This document shows positions 58,801 through 64,000 of a DNA stretch of 64,000 nucleotides, one piece after another; the stretch's first letter is position 1; every line of letters starts with the position of its first letter. Origin of the DNA: Actinomadura_E scrupuli (GTDB taxonomy: Bacteria > Actinomycetota > Actinomycetes > Streptosporangiales > Streptosporangiaceae); NCBI RefSeq assembly GCF_050971785.1, contig NZ_JBPCCU010000009.1, positions 186,001-250,000 of the forward strand. Direction: 5' to 3'. The notes under the pieces were generated by a model. The model worked only from the letters and a program-made list of their open reading frames with translations. It ran no database searches and was not told the origin of the DNA. Both the position numbers and the translations under genes were made by a program.

Positions 58801-59513
58801 ACACCGACGAACACGCCGGTGCGGGTGCCGCGCAGCGTGGCGGGGGCGATGCCGGCGTTCTCCAGGGCCTCCCAGGCCACCTCGAGCACGAAGCGCTGCT
58901 GGGGGTCCATGACGGACGCCTCGCGCGGGGTGATGCCGAAGAACTGGGCGTCGAAGCCGGCGATGTCCTCGATGAAGCCGCCGAGCTTGGTGGTCTTGGC
59001 GAGCAGGTCCGCGACCTCGGGCGAGCCGTCGTTGAAGGCGTCCCAGCGGCCCTCGGGGACCTCCCGGACGGCGTCGCCGCCGCTGGTGAGCAGGTCCCAG
59101 TACGACTCCGGTCCGGTGACGCCGCCGGGGAACCGGCAGCCGATACCGACCACGGCGATGGGCTCGTCGGTCGTGGTGGCGGCGGACGCGGGCGGGGCGG
59201 TGGCCTGCGCGGGAGCGGCCGGGGCGGCGTCGTCGCCGCTCGCCAGGGCCACGGCGAGCCGGTTGATGGTGGGGTACTCCCAGACGAGCGTGGCCGGCAG
59301 TGCGCGGCCGAGCATCTGCTCCAGTTCGCCGGCGATCGCCACCGCGTCACGGGAGGCCAGTCCGAATTCTTCGAGTGGGCGGTCGGGATCGACCTCTTCG
59401 GTGCTAATCCGTGAGCGGCGCGCGACCTGGTCGATCAGGTAACGCCGGACCGAATCTTCGGTGACCGCCGGCGACTCGCCATGCGCAACTCCGGAACGAT
59501 CATTCGACTGCAT
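52884..59513 (-). CDS. Pks13-like type I polyketide synthase (ACP-KS-AT-DH*-KR-ACP-ACP*-TE)
   Basis: The 2,209 residues read: ACP1 (20-90; Ser54 in FGLASRDAV), KS (115-545; Cys288 in DTACSSSL, EAHGTGT, SNLGHMES), AT (640-940; Ser732 in GHSMGE, specificity motif GAGH near 831), DH-like (1000-1270), KR (1480-1660; TGGYGGIG, Tyr1629), ACP2 (Ser1786 in GLDSL), a degenerate carrier (1845-1915; GGHDHQA, no Ser) and TE (1940-2190; Ser2007 in GWSFGG). In the DH site the usual DHxxxG reads GRHVHG: the His is Arg1037. N-terminal ACP, degenerate carrier and TE match mycobacterial Pks13 in order and sequence; the DH/KR insert does not. ATG 59513 follows GGGGGA. Confidence 0.95.
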   Translation of the reverse strand: MQSNDRSGVAHGESPAVTEDSVRRYLIDQVARRSRISTEEVDPDRPLEEFGLASRDAVAIAGELEQMLGRALPATLVWEYPTINRLAVALASGDDAAPAAPAQATAPPASAATTTDEPIAVVGIGCRFPGGVTGPESYWDLLTSGGDAVREVPEGRWDAFNDGSPEVADLLAKTTKLGGFIEDIAGFDAQFFGITPREASVMDPQQRFVLEVAWEALENAGIAPATLRGTRTGVFVGVSAPEYAAFTASDFARLEAFTATGAALSIIANRLSYLLDLRGPSMIVDTACSSSLVSTHLAVQALRGGEADVALAGGVNLLLSPTITMTFDQAGGTAADGRCKAFDASADGMVRAEGCGVIVLKRLSDARRDGDRVLALIKGSGVNSDGRSNGLVAPNSDAQKALLRDVYARAGIDTREVDYVEAHGTGTFLGDPIEAKAMGEVLGAGRAEDRPLLIGSAKSNLGHMESAAGIAGLIKTVLALHHQTLPPSIHYREPNPHIPFEDLRLEVVAARTPWPRRDHPARAGVSGFGFGGTNAHVVLEGAGPQTVVPRPASARAYSLSDTSAERIVDHAAALAAWLEDHQDVPLADVAHTLHRRDGRGRARTAVVARDRAGLLDGLNALAAGRPHPAVVAGKALTAAPARPVWVFSGYGAQRPGMAQKLLAEEAAFAEAIDDLDALFTEEAGFSLWDLLEAGEQPDGPAQTMPVLFGIQIGLARMWASYGVTPSAVIGHSMGEVAAAVIAGALTVEDGVKVITRRSRLLTRLVGGGAMAVLGLSAAEVAELAADLSEVYAAVHSSPRQTVVTGNADQVALVVARAEERGVLARMVKAEGAGHSPQVDPLLPLLREELADLGGSPGTPLAEGITLYTTALEDPRALTGSATPDAEYWVANLRNPVRLTDAVSAAAADGHRTFVEINAHPILSHAVGETLHDVPGTLVAHTLKRAPKGQETDDTLTFHVALATLAVHGHQVSPPAGGRIIDLPAAPWRHERHWVAPRPAPRADEHPLLGAHVELPGEDRHAWRAEVGTAAQPWLAGRHVHGTTLLPAAALAEMALAAGTEALGGTSTSPLRVNGLCVERLLPLEEQTTVTTTLTVADRRVEIHALNPAGTWARLAYAEVGPDSGPASVAGTEPGVAVEPAVRGSRHYRLHPEVFDRCLAVLCAEADAQSGAAQSGGAAGDGTVLPSWIGGLRVLGPTHRGGRVQTEIVQAEHGPVGTVRLLGNDGEVLAEATGVVLRGVPATEVPVPLTGKLVEPAWQETPALETPEGGDPGTRVVLGDLVLGDLGLGAEVLSDGVPGDGVPGEGAAAVDWDDVEAFVRAMAARSPRHVVLAPPADLVDERLVLAVTGAARALASPPAGEQSGGPAAETPPRLWIVTRGALAVREREGGDPRRAFVRALVRVLGFEHPALRATLVDLPPETGEPRTGPGTADLATGGLLLAELAAGAADTEVAYRDGVRYVARLQAAALGEGRPKKIVRRGGSYIITGGYGGIGLVTARLLAERGAGRIVLSGRSGPRPDAEKIIARLRESGVDVGVVLGDVAEPGVAERLVAVAQEGGVRLCGVVHGAAGMDDRLIADLGAEDLHTVWTPKVGGAWRLHEATRGLDLDWWLVHSSAAALLGSPGQAAYAAANAALDALVDWRRAQGLPATTINWGPWSQVGGAADLSVTVLAPITPDEGAEALEALLAHDRAATGVVRFDAVTALSLFPEITGMPYFTALVSEAEQRQDAEDAGWPGPEALKELEPALARRMISDRTRWRIATVLGYAPEQLDPAVPLTELGLDSLVAVRIKSGVEHDLGLTVPPAILLQGASVGSFEAWAAGELGLGDAPVPAQVTVAEDPSYVMPRDAAERLAVRIFEEVLGVSRVSVIADFFAELGGHDHQADEVVRHLTAELGCELNRSELFVTPTAEHVAEVIRGAEEEAARQTVRPLQPHGTRLPFFSAHPAGGTTGVYQQLASLLGPDQPFFGLERFEDAPTVEERCARYVEHLRQAQPEGPFRLGGWSFGGVLAYETARQLVAAGREVEMVVLFDAGVPRPVEDEADTLARRFSAFVEYLNTTYGLNLVLSYDELAGLSEEQQFALVMERAAPLIEILPPAVLHHQLTSHQDTRSLEAYHPQPYEGRVVLYRAPDPTPWGLDVGERYALDETNGFGELCSNLEIVWIPQTHHLNLLDPPGVEAIAAHLGEQLAGGAPVVDPSRTPEVIDV

Positions 59514-59628
59514 GAGTGTGGTTCCCCCAACGATGAACCCCGGATCGGATCGTTCGAAGCGGAGGACCCACCTTGTCCTATTTTGAGTACATCATGATGC
59601 GCATCGGAACCACTTTTCTCAGGAGTTC

Positions 59629-59648
59629 CTTGTCACGTCAATGACAAG
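59629..59648. promoter_or_regulatory. Operator-like palindrome between the PKS and MFS genes
   Basis: CTTGTCA and TGACAAG form perfect 7-bp arms around CGTCAA in the 251-bp divergent region. It is central enough to control both transcription units. Shorter palindromes (ATCATGAT, GATGCGCATC) lie 30 bp away on the PKS side. Confidence 0.55.
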
Positions 59649-59732
59649 ACGCTGTACGTCCGATTGTGGCCTGATGGGACCGTCAGCGGGCTGATGCGCA
59701 GAACTCTGAGGTTTGCGCAGGATGCTACCGGT

Positions 59733-59738
59733 TAGGCT
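59733..59738 (+). promoter_or_regulatory. -10 candidate of the MFS/GT unit
   Basis: TAGGCT lies 26 bp before the GTG of the leader ORF. No good -35 is visible, which fits activation by a regulator at the palindrome upstream. Confidence 0.35.
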
Positions 59739-59764
59739 GTGCGTCCGGGTGAGGAGGGGACTTC

Positions 59765-59821
59765 GTGAAGCTGGCGGTGCGCCTCTCACTGCCCGTGTGC
59801 CGTGGGGCCCGCACGCCATGA
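59765..59821 (+). CDS. 18-codon leader ORF overlapping the MFS start
   Basis: GTG 59765 with GAGGAGGGG upstream encodes MKLAVRLSLPVCRGARTP; its TGA overlaps the MFS ATG (ATGA). The MFS ATG has only a poor ribosome site of its own, so translation of the exporter is probably coupled to this ORF. Length and overlap are identical to the leader ORF in front of the LCP gene. Confidence 0.5.
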   Translation: MKLAVRLSLPVCRGARTP

Positions 59822-61632
59822 GCCGGACGAAACACGAACGGTTCGGCCTCACGCTGGTCGTGGTGGCCATCAGCGCCTTCATGATCACCATGGACAACAC
59901 CGTGGTGATCATTGTCAAGGAGGCCATTCAGCTCGACCTGCATACCACCGAGTCGACGCTCGAGTGGGTCGTCACCGGCTACATTCTGATCTTCTCCTGC
60001 CTGATGATTCCCGGCGGCCGGCTGGTCGATGTCTACGGGCAGCGCATCATCTTCACCATCGGCATGTCGATCTTCACCGCGTCCTCCCTGATGGCCGGAT
60101 TCTCGGACGACATCGGGCTGCTCACCGCCGCCCGGCTGCTGCAGGGCGCGGGCGCGGCGCTGGCGCTGCCCGCCACGATGGTCGCCGTCACGGTGAGCCG
60201 CACCGACAAGCAGAAGTCCCTGGGCATGATCGTCTGGGTGGGAACGTCCGCCGCCGCCGCGGCGCTCGGGCCCACCATCGGCGCGATCATCAACAGCGTG
60301 TGGGGCTGGCAGGGCATCTTCTTCGTCAACGTGGCCCCCGGCGTGCTGGTCATCCTGATCGCCCTGGTCGTGCTCAGCGGCGCGCACGACGCCGCCGCCC
60401 CGCGCGTCGACCTGCCCGGCGTGCTCACCTCCGCCACCACGCTGTTCACCCTCACCTACGCCCTGACCGAGGGGCCCCGGCTGGGCTGGACCGATCCCGC
60501 CGTCCTCAGCGTCTTCGTGCTGGCCGCCATCGCGCTGCTGTCGGTGGCCATGGTCGAGCGGTGGGCTCCCGACCCGATCTTCGACACGTCGTTCTTCCGG
60601 AACAAGGTCTTCAGCGGCGCGCTCATCTCCCAGGTGCTCATGGGGCTCGGGTTCAACGGGGTGATGTACTTCGGCACCACGTTCATGGAGAAGGTGCTGG
60701 GCTTCAGCGACACCCAGAAGGCCCTGGTCCTGCTCCCGCCCGCCATCACCATCGGCATGCTGACCCCGCTGTCGTTCTGGGTCGCCGGGAAGATCGGGCC
60801 CCGGCTCACCATCGGCGGCGGGATGGTGATGATCGCCGTCGGCATGTTCCTGTTCAGCTCCCTGCACCAGGGCGACACCGTGGTGGACCTCCTGCCCGGG
60901 GTCCTGATCCTCGGCGCCGGTTCCGCGATGGGCATGCCCCTGGCGATGTACGTGCTCAAGTCGGTGCCCGAGGAGCGGTCGGGCGTGGCCAGCGGCATCC
61001 TCAACGTGGGCCGGGAGATGTCCGGCGGCCTGGGCATCGCCGTGCTCGGAGCCTTCATCCTGTCCATCCAGAACTCCGCCAGGCACACCGGTGTGGCGGA
61101 CGGCGAGGCCTTCCGGCAGGGGGCCGCGGTGGGGCTGCCCATCGGCGCGGCCATGGTGCTGGTCGGCGGGTTGATCGCGGCGATGACCATGCCGGCCCGG
61201 GAGAAGGCCGCACGGCACCGCAGGCGGACCACCCGGCGGCCCTCCACCGCCCCGGGCGGCACCGTCCCCGCGTACCGTCCCGAGCCGGTCGCCGCCGGGC
61301 ACCGGGCCGGCGGATCTCAGCCGCCGCCGTGGCCGCCACCGCCGCCGGCCCCGCCACAGCGCCAGCAACAGCCGCGGACGTCCCCGCAGCAGCAACCACG
61401 GCAGCCGCTCCGGCCGCTCTCGCAACCGCCCCGGCAGGCCGAACCCCGGCCCGCCGAGGCCCAGCCGTACGAGCCCCAGCCCTACGAGGCCGGACCGTAC
61501 GAGCCTGGACCGTATGAGCCCGAGCCGTACGAGCCCGATCCGTACGATCCGTTCAGGCACACCAGGGCCCGGCGCGGTCAGGTTCCCGGCCCGAGCGGCG
61601 GTGGCCGTTCCACGTCCGGAGGCAGACGATGA
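59818..61632 (+). CDS. MFS exporter (DHA2) with PYEP-repeat C-terminal tail
   Basis: The 604-residue protein has 14 predicted helices (about 10-465), motif A-type loop GGRLVDVYGQRIIF and a helix-5 motif near GTSAAAAALGPTIGA. After residue 470 comes an unusual 135-residue cytoplasmic tail: Pro/Gln-rich (PPPPPAPPQRQQQPR) then about seven PYEP-type units (QPYEPQPYEAGPYEPGPYEP) and a basic end. DHA2 members export drugs and lipids. It is coupled to the GT gene (ATGA) and divergent from the PKS, so it is the probable exporter of the PKS product. Confidence 0.93.
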   Translation: MSRTKHERFGLTLVVVAISAFMITMDNTVVIIVKEAIQLDLHTTESTLEWVVTGYILIFSCLMIPGGRLVDVYGQRIIFTIGMSIFTASSLMAGFSDDIGLLTAARLLQGAGAALALPATMVAVTVSRTDKQKSLGMIVWVGTSAAAAALGPTIGAIINSVWGWQGIFFVNVAPGVLVILIALVVLSGAHDAAAPRVDLPGVLTSATTLFTLTYALTEGPRLGWTDPAVLSVFVLAAIALLSVAMVERWAPDPIFDTSFFRNKVFSGALISQVLMGLGFNGVMYFGTTFMEKVLGFSDTQKALVLLPPAITIGMLTPLSFWVAGKIGPRLTIGGGMVMIAVGMFLFSSLHQGDTVVDLLPGVLILGAGSAMGMPLAMYVLKSVPEERSGVASGILNVGREMSGGLGIAVLGAFILSIQNSARHTGVADGEAFRQGAAVGLPIGAAMVLVGGLIAAMTMPAREKAARHRRRTTRRPSTAPGGTVPAYRPEPVAAGHRAGGSQPPPWPPPPPAPPQRQQQPRTSPQQQPRQPLRPLSQPPRQAEPRPAEAQPYEPQPYEAGPYEPGPYEPEPYEPDPYDPFRHTRARRGQVPGPSGGGRSTSGGRR

Positions 61633-62879
61633 GCCGGCTGATCGTGATCATCGCGGCCGGTTCACGCGGCGACATCCAGCCGTGCGTGGCCCTCGGGCAG
61701 GGGCTCACCGCGCGCGGCGACAAGGTGCGGCTGGTCGCCAGCGCCCGCTACGAGCCCATGGTGACCGCGGCCGGGATGGAGTTCGCCGCGCTGACCGCCG
61801 ACCCCACCGAGATCCTCAGCTCGGCGGAGGGCCAGGAGTGGCTGGCCGGCGGGCGCGACCCGGTCAGGTTCATCCGCAACTTCAAGCGCGTCATCGGGCC
61901 GATGGCGCACCGGCTGCTGGCCGAGGCCCTGGCCGCCAGCCAGGACGCCGATCTCCTGCTGGCGCCGACCATCGGCTTCTTCGGCGAGCACGTCGGCGAG
62001 CACCTGGACATCCCCCGGGCGTTGATCCACTTTCAGCCGAGCCAGCCGACCGGGGCGTTCCCGCATCCGCTGCTCCCGCAGGGACGGCTGCTGGGGCAGG
62101 CCGGCAACCGGCTGAGCTTCCAGGCGGTCGACCAGGTGGCCTGGCAGCTCCTGCGCCCCTTCATCAACCCCTGGCGGCAGCGGTCACTCGGCCTGGCGAA
62201 GCTGCCGCTGCGCGGTCCGATGCACCGGGTCCGCCGTGACCGGCGGCCGGTGCTGTGCTGCTTCAGCGATGCCGTGGTGCCCCGGCCCGCGGACTGGCCC
62301 TCGTACGTCCACACGACCGGCTACTGGTTCGTCGACGCGGCTCCGGACTGGAGCCCGCCGCGCGACCTCGCCGACTTCCTGGCCGCCGGCCCGCCACCGG
62401 TCTACGTCGGCTTCGGCAGCATGGTGCCCGCCGATCCCGCCCGCACCGACGCGGTCGTACGCGCGGCGCTGCGCCGGGCCGGCCTCCGCGGTGTCCTCGC
62501 CGGGGATCCCGCGCACGCGCCGCAGGACGACGACGTCCTGGTCGTCAACGACGTACCGCATGCCTGGCTGTTCCCCCGGATGGCCGCCGTGGTCCATCAC
62601 GGCGGCGCCGGCACCACGGCCGCGGGACTGCGCGCCGGGGTGCCCACGATCGTCTGCCCGTTCTTCGGCGACCAGCCGTACTGGGGTGAGCGGGTGGCCG
62701 CGCTGGGCGCGGGACCCGGGCCCCTCCCGGTCAAGGGGCTCACCGCCGGCCGCCTGTCGGCCGCGCTCGAGCGGACGACGGGCTCCGAGCGCATGCGGGC
62801 CGCCGCCACCCGGCTCGGTGAACGGCTGTCCGCCGAGGACGGCGTCGGGGCGGCCTGCGACATCCTCGCCACGCTGTGA
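61629..62879 (+). CDS. GT1-family glycosyltransferase
   Basis: The 416-residue protein has the two-domain GT-B fold: N-terminal GSRGDIQPCVALGQGLTARG and the C-terminal nucleotide-sugar signature VVHHGGAGTTAAGLRAGVP with PFFGDQPYWGERVAALGAGP. This is the UDP-sugar:sterol/polyketide/lipid glycosyltransferase group. It starts inside the MFS stop codon (ATGA), so both are made together. Its acceptor may be the hydroxyl left by the PKS ketoreductase; that is inference. Confidence 0.93.
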   Translation: MSRLIVIIAAGSRGDIQPCVALGQGLTARGDKVRLVASARYEPMVTAAGMEFAALTADPTEILSSAEGQEWLAGGRDPVRFIRNFKRVIGPMAHRLLAEALAASQDADLLLAPTIGFFGEHVGEHLDIPRALIHFQPSQPTGAFPHPLLPQGRLLGQAGNRLSFQAVDQVAWQLLRPFINPWRQRSLGLAKLPLRGPMHRVRRDRRPVLCCFSDAVVPRPADWPSYVHTTGYWFVDAAPDWSPPRDLADFLAAGPPPVYVGFGSMVPADPARTDAVVRAALRRAGLRGVLAGDPAHAPQDDDVLVVNDVPHAWLFPRMAAVVHHGGAGTTAAGLRAGVPTIVCPFFGDQPYWGERVAALGAGPGPLPVKGLTAGRLSAALERTTGSERMRAAATRLGERLSAEDGVGAACDILATL

Positions 62880-62919
62880 CCCGGCCACCACCCTGGCTAC
62901 GGCCCGGCCCCGGCTAGGG

Positions 62920-63056
62920 CTCCGGGCTCCGGGCCGGCCTGGCGTGAACATGACGTACCGGGCCGGGCAGATGTCCTGCCCGGCCCGGATCGTCATGCGA
63001 TGACTCCGGCCGACTCTGACTCCTGCTCCTACTCCGGCCCCGACTCCGAACCCGGG
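62920..63056 (+). repeat. Short-period repeats after the glycosyltransferase gene
   Basis: The 193-bp gap to the next stop holds GGGCTCC-type 7-mers near 62919-62935 and a run of ACTCC/GACTCC hexamer-like units at about 63001-63050. A palindromic GCCGGGCAG...CTGCCCGGC hairpin (about 62961-62985) lies between them and may terminate one or both convergent genes. No gene is supported. Confidence 0.5.
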
Positions 63057-63072
63057 TGGTGGGTGGCGGTGG

Positions 63073-64000
63073 TCAGAACTTCTTCGCGCCGAGGGCCGCC
63101 ATGATGCTCGTCCACTGGGCGTGGAACTCACGGATCCAGGCAGGCCAGGCGTGCCGGCCGTTGCCGTAGATGTCGGCCTTGTAGGGGATGTTCAGCTGGT
63201 TCAGCCGGTTGCGGAACTCGATGGCGGTCTGGCCGACGGCCTTCTCGCTCAGCAGGCCGATGTCCCACGGCGCCAGGTTGGGATCGTCGCCGGGACCCGG
63301 CTGGCCGGTGGTGCCCGAGGAGAAGAAGAGCTTGGTGCCCTTGAGCTTGGCGGCGAGGGCGTACGGGTCGTGCGCCGCCCAGTTGGCGTCGTCCAGCCCG
63401 GGGACGCCCCAGATGTCGAAGGGGTTGATCGTGGAGGTGCTGATGTTGGTGTACATCAGCAGTGCCGGGATGCCGGGCGAGCGCATCGACAGCACACCGC
63501 TGAAGGAGGCGGCGTACTTGAACAGGCCGGGGTGCCGTGCGGCGTAGGTGATGGCCCCGCCACCGCCCGAGGAGTTGCCCATCGCCGCCCGAATGCCGCC
63601 CGAGTGGTAGTTGCGCTCCATCAGCTGGCGGACCTCCTGGGTGTGGAAGGTCTCCCACTTGGGGCTGCCGCCCCGTCCCCCGTTCCACCAGTCGGTGTAC
63701 GACCCGTTGGAGCCCTCGGGCATGACGACCATCACGTCGTACTTGGCCGCGTAGCTCTCGATGTCGGTGCTGCGGGTCCAGGACACGTACCCGTCCCGGC
63801 CACCGTGGTAGGCGTAGAGCGTCGGCCAGGTGCGCTTGGCCGTGAAGCTCCAGGTCTTCGGCACCAGCACCCGCACCTTCTGCGAGGCGCCACCGAGGGC
63901 CGGCGACTTGATGGTGAAGTCGAACTGGGTCTTGCCGGCCCACTTGTAACTCGTGATCTTGGCACCGTCGTCGGCCGCCTTGAAGGTCACCGCGGCTTGC
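63073..64000 (-). CDS. Antigen-85/esterase-D-like alpha/beta hydrolase, 5' part beyond the window
   Basis: At least 309 codons are visible, open to the right edge, so start and any signal peptide are missing. The sequence follows the antigen 85 mycolyltransferase/esterase family: VVMPEGSNGSYTDWW, KWETFHTQEV, nucleophile region MGNSSGGGG, FKYAASFSG, DIWGVPG and the catalytic His in NGRHAWPAW. Family members are mostly secreted and move or hydrolyse acyl chains on trehalose or other carriers. Its place two genes from a Pks13-like PKS recalls the pks13-fbp neighbourhood of mycobacteria. Confidence 0.88.
   Translation of the reverse strand, partial: QAAVTFKAADDGAKITSYKWAGKTQFDFTIKSPALGGASQKVRVLVPKTWSFTAKRTWPTLYAYHGGRDGYVSWTRSTDIESYAAKYDVMVVMPEGSNGSYTDWWNGGRGGSPKWETFHTQEVRQLMERNYHSGGIRAAMGNSSGGGGAITYAARHPGLFKYAASFSGVLSMRSPGIPALLMYTNISTSTINPFDIWGVPGLDDANWAAHDPYALAAKLKGTKLFFSSGTTGQPGPGDDPNLAPWDIGLLSEKAVGQTAIEFRNRLNQLNIPYKADIYGNGRHAWPAWIREFHAQWTSIMAALGAKKF

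Noticed and set aside
59725..61560. 611-codon minus-strand frame opposite the MFS exporter
   Set aside because: Low-complexity Gly/Arg/His product with no start signal; a shadow of the MFS gene.
52884..64000. True mycolic acid synthesis locus
   Set aside because: No fadD32, accD4 or trehalose-related gene is visible, the PKS has extra DH/KR domains, and Ag85-like esterases also occur in non-mycolate actinobacteria. Only a mycolate-like function is proposed.

Overview
The window looks like chromosomal DNA of a high-GC filamentous actinobacterium. Coding DNA has a strong third-position G/C bias, GTG and TTG starts are frequent, and several promoters are leaderless. The gene set is also typical of actinobacteria: a WhiJ-like XRE/DUF397 pair, an LCP protein, a CtpH/CtpI-like P-type ATPase, PucR, YidH, and FadD19-like ligases. 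A Streptosporangiaceae-type host is plausible, but no rRNA or other taxonomic marker is present to prove it. I saw no tRNA, rRNA, CRISPR array or insertion sequence.

Region by region. 1-3.9 kb: end of an MFS exporter, an XRE/ImmA-IrrE protease gene coupled to an unknown 240-aa partner, two membrane-protein genes and a STAS protein. 4.0-9.7 kb: a very large P-type ATPase with a degenerate N-terminal half, a divergent small membrane protein and an overlapping tatA. 9.9-19.9 kb: a secreted protein, NagZ-like lipoprotein, RF3, cupredoxin lipoprotein, the XRE/DUF397 pair, a cyclase-like protein, an operator-controlled peroxiredoxin and an LCP protein. 19.9-31.5 kb: a single-subunit molybdopterin oxidoreductase divergent from a truncated hemoglobin, an esterase, a LiaF-like protein, a two-component system, an MMPL transporter and a three-gene operon (DMT transporter, spermidine-synthase-like, RNase Z). 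31.5-46.2 kb: lipid and steroid-type metabolism (SCP-x thiolase, TetR, two FadD19-like ligases, hydrolase), mixed with a kinase, an MFS-MarR unit, a compact Rho, an ECF sigma factor, YceI and a histidine kinase. 46.3-51.6 kb: YidH, a glutamate-cysteine-ligase-like enzyme, PucR and an orphan QcrB. 51.6-64 kb: a polyketide locus.

The polyketide locus is the most interesting part. One 2,209-residue PKS resembles mycobacterial Pks13 (N-terminal ACP, KS, AT, ..., ACP, TE) but carries an additional DH-like domain whose catalytic His is replaced, and an intact KR. It is translationally coupled to crotonyl-CoA carboxylase/reductase, and its AT carries an xAGH motif that fits ethylmalonyl-type extenders. 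Divergent from it lie an MFS exporter with a tyrosine/proline-repeat tail and a coupled glycosyltransferase, followed by a gene for an antigen-85-like acyltransferase/esterase. I infer a pathway that makes, exports and possibly glycosylates an alpha-branched beta-hydroxy acid, that is, a mycolate-like lipid outside the mycolate genera.

Two genome-level patterns cut across the window. Short tandem repeats (12-18 bp period, often 12 or 14) sit just after many stop codons and sometimes include the stop codon. Palindromic operators are placed precisely on core promoters; one TetR-type operator is shared by the tetR gene and a ligase gene 7.6 kb away. Two genes (LCP and MFS) are preceded by 18-codon leader ORFs whose stop overlaps the downstream ATG.
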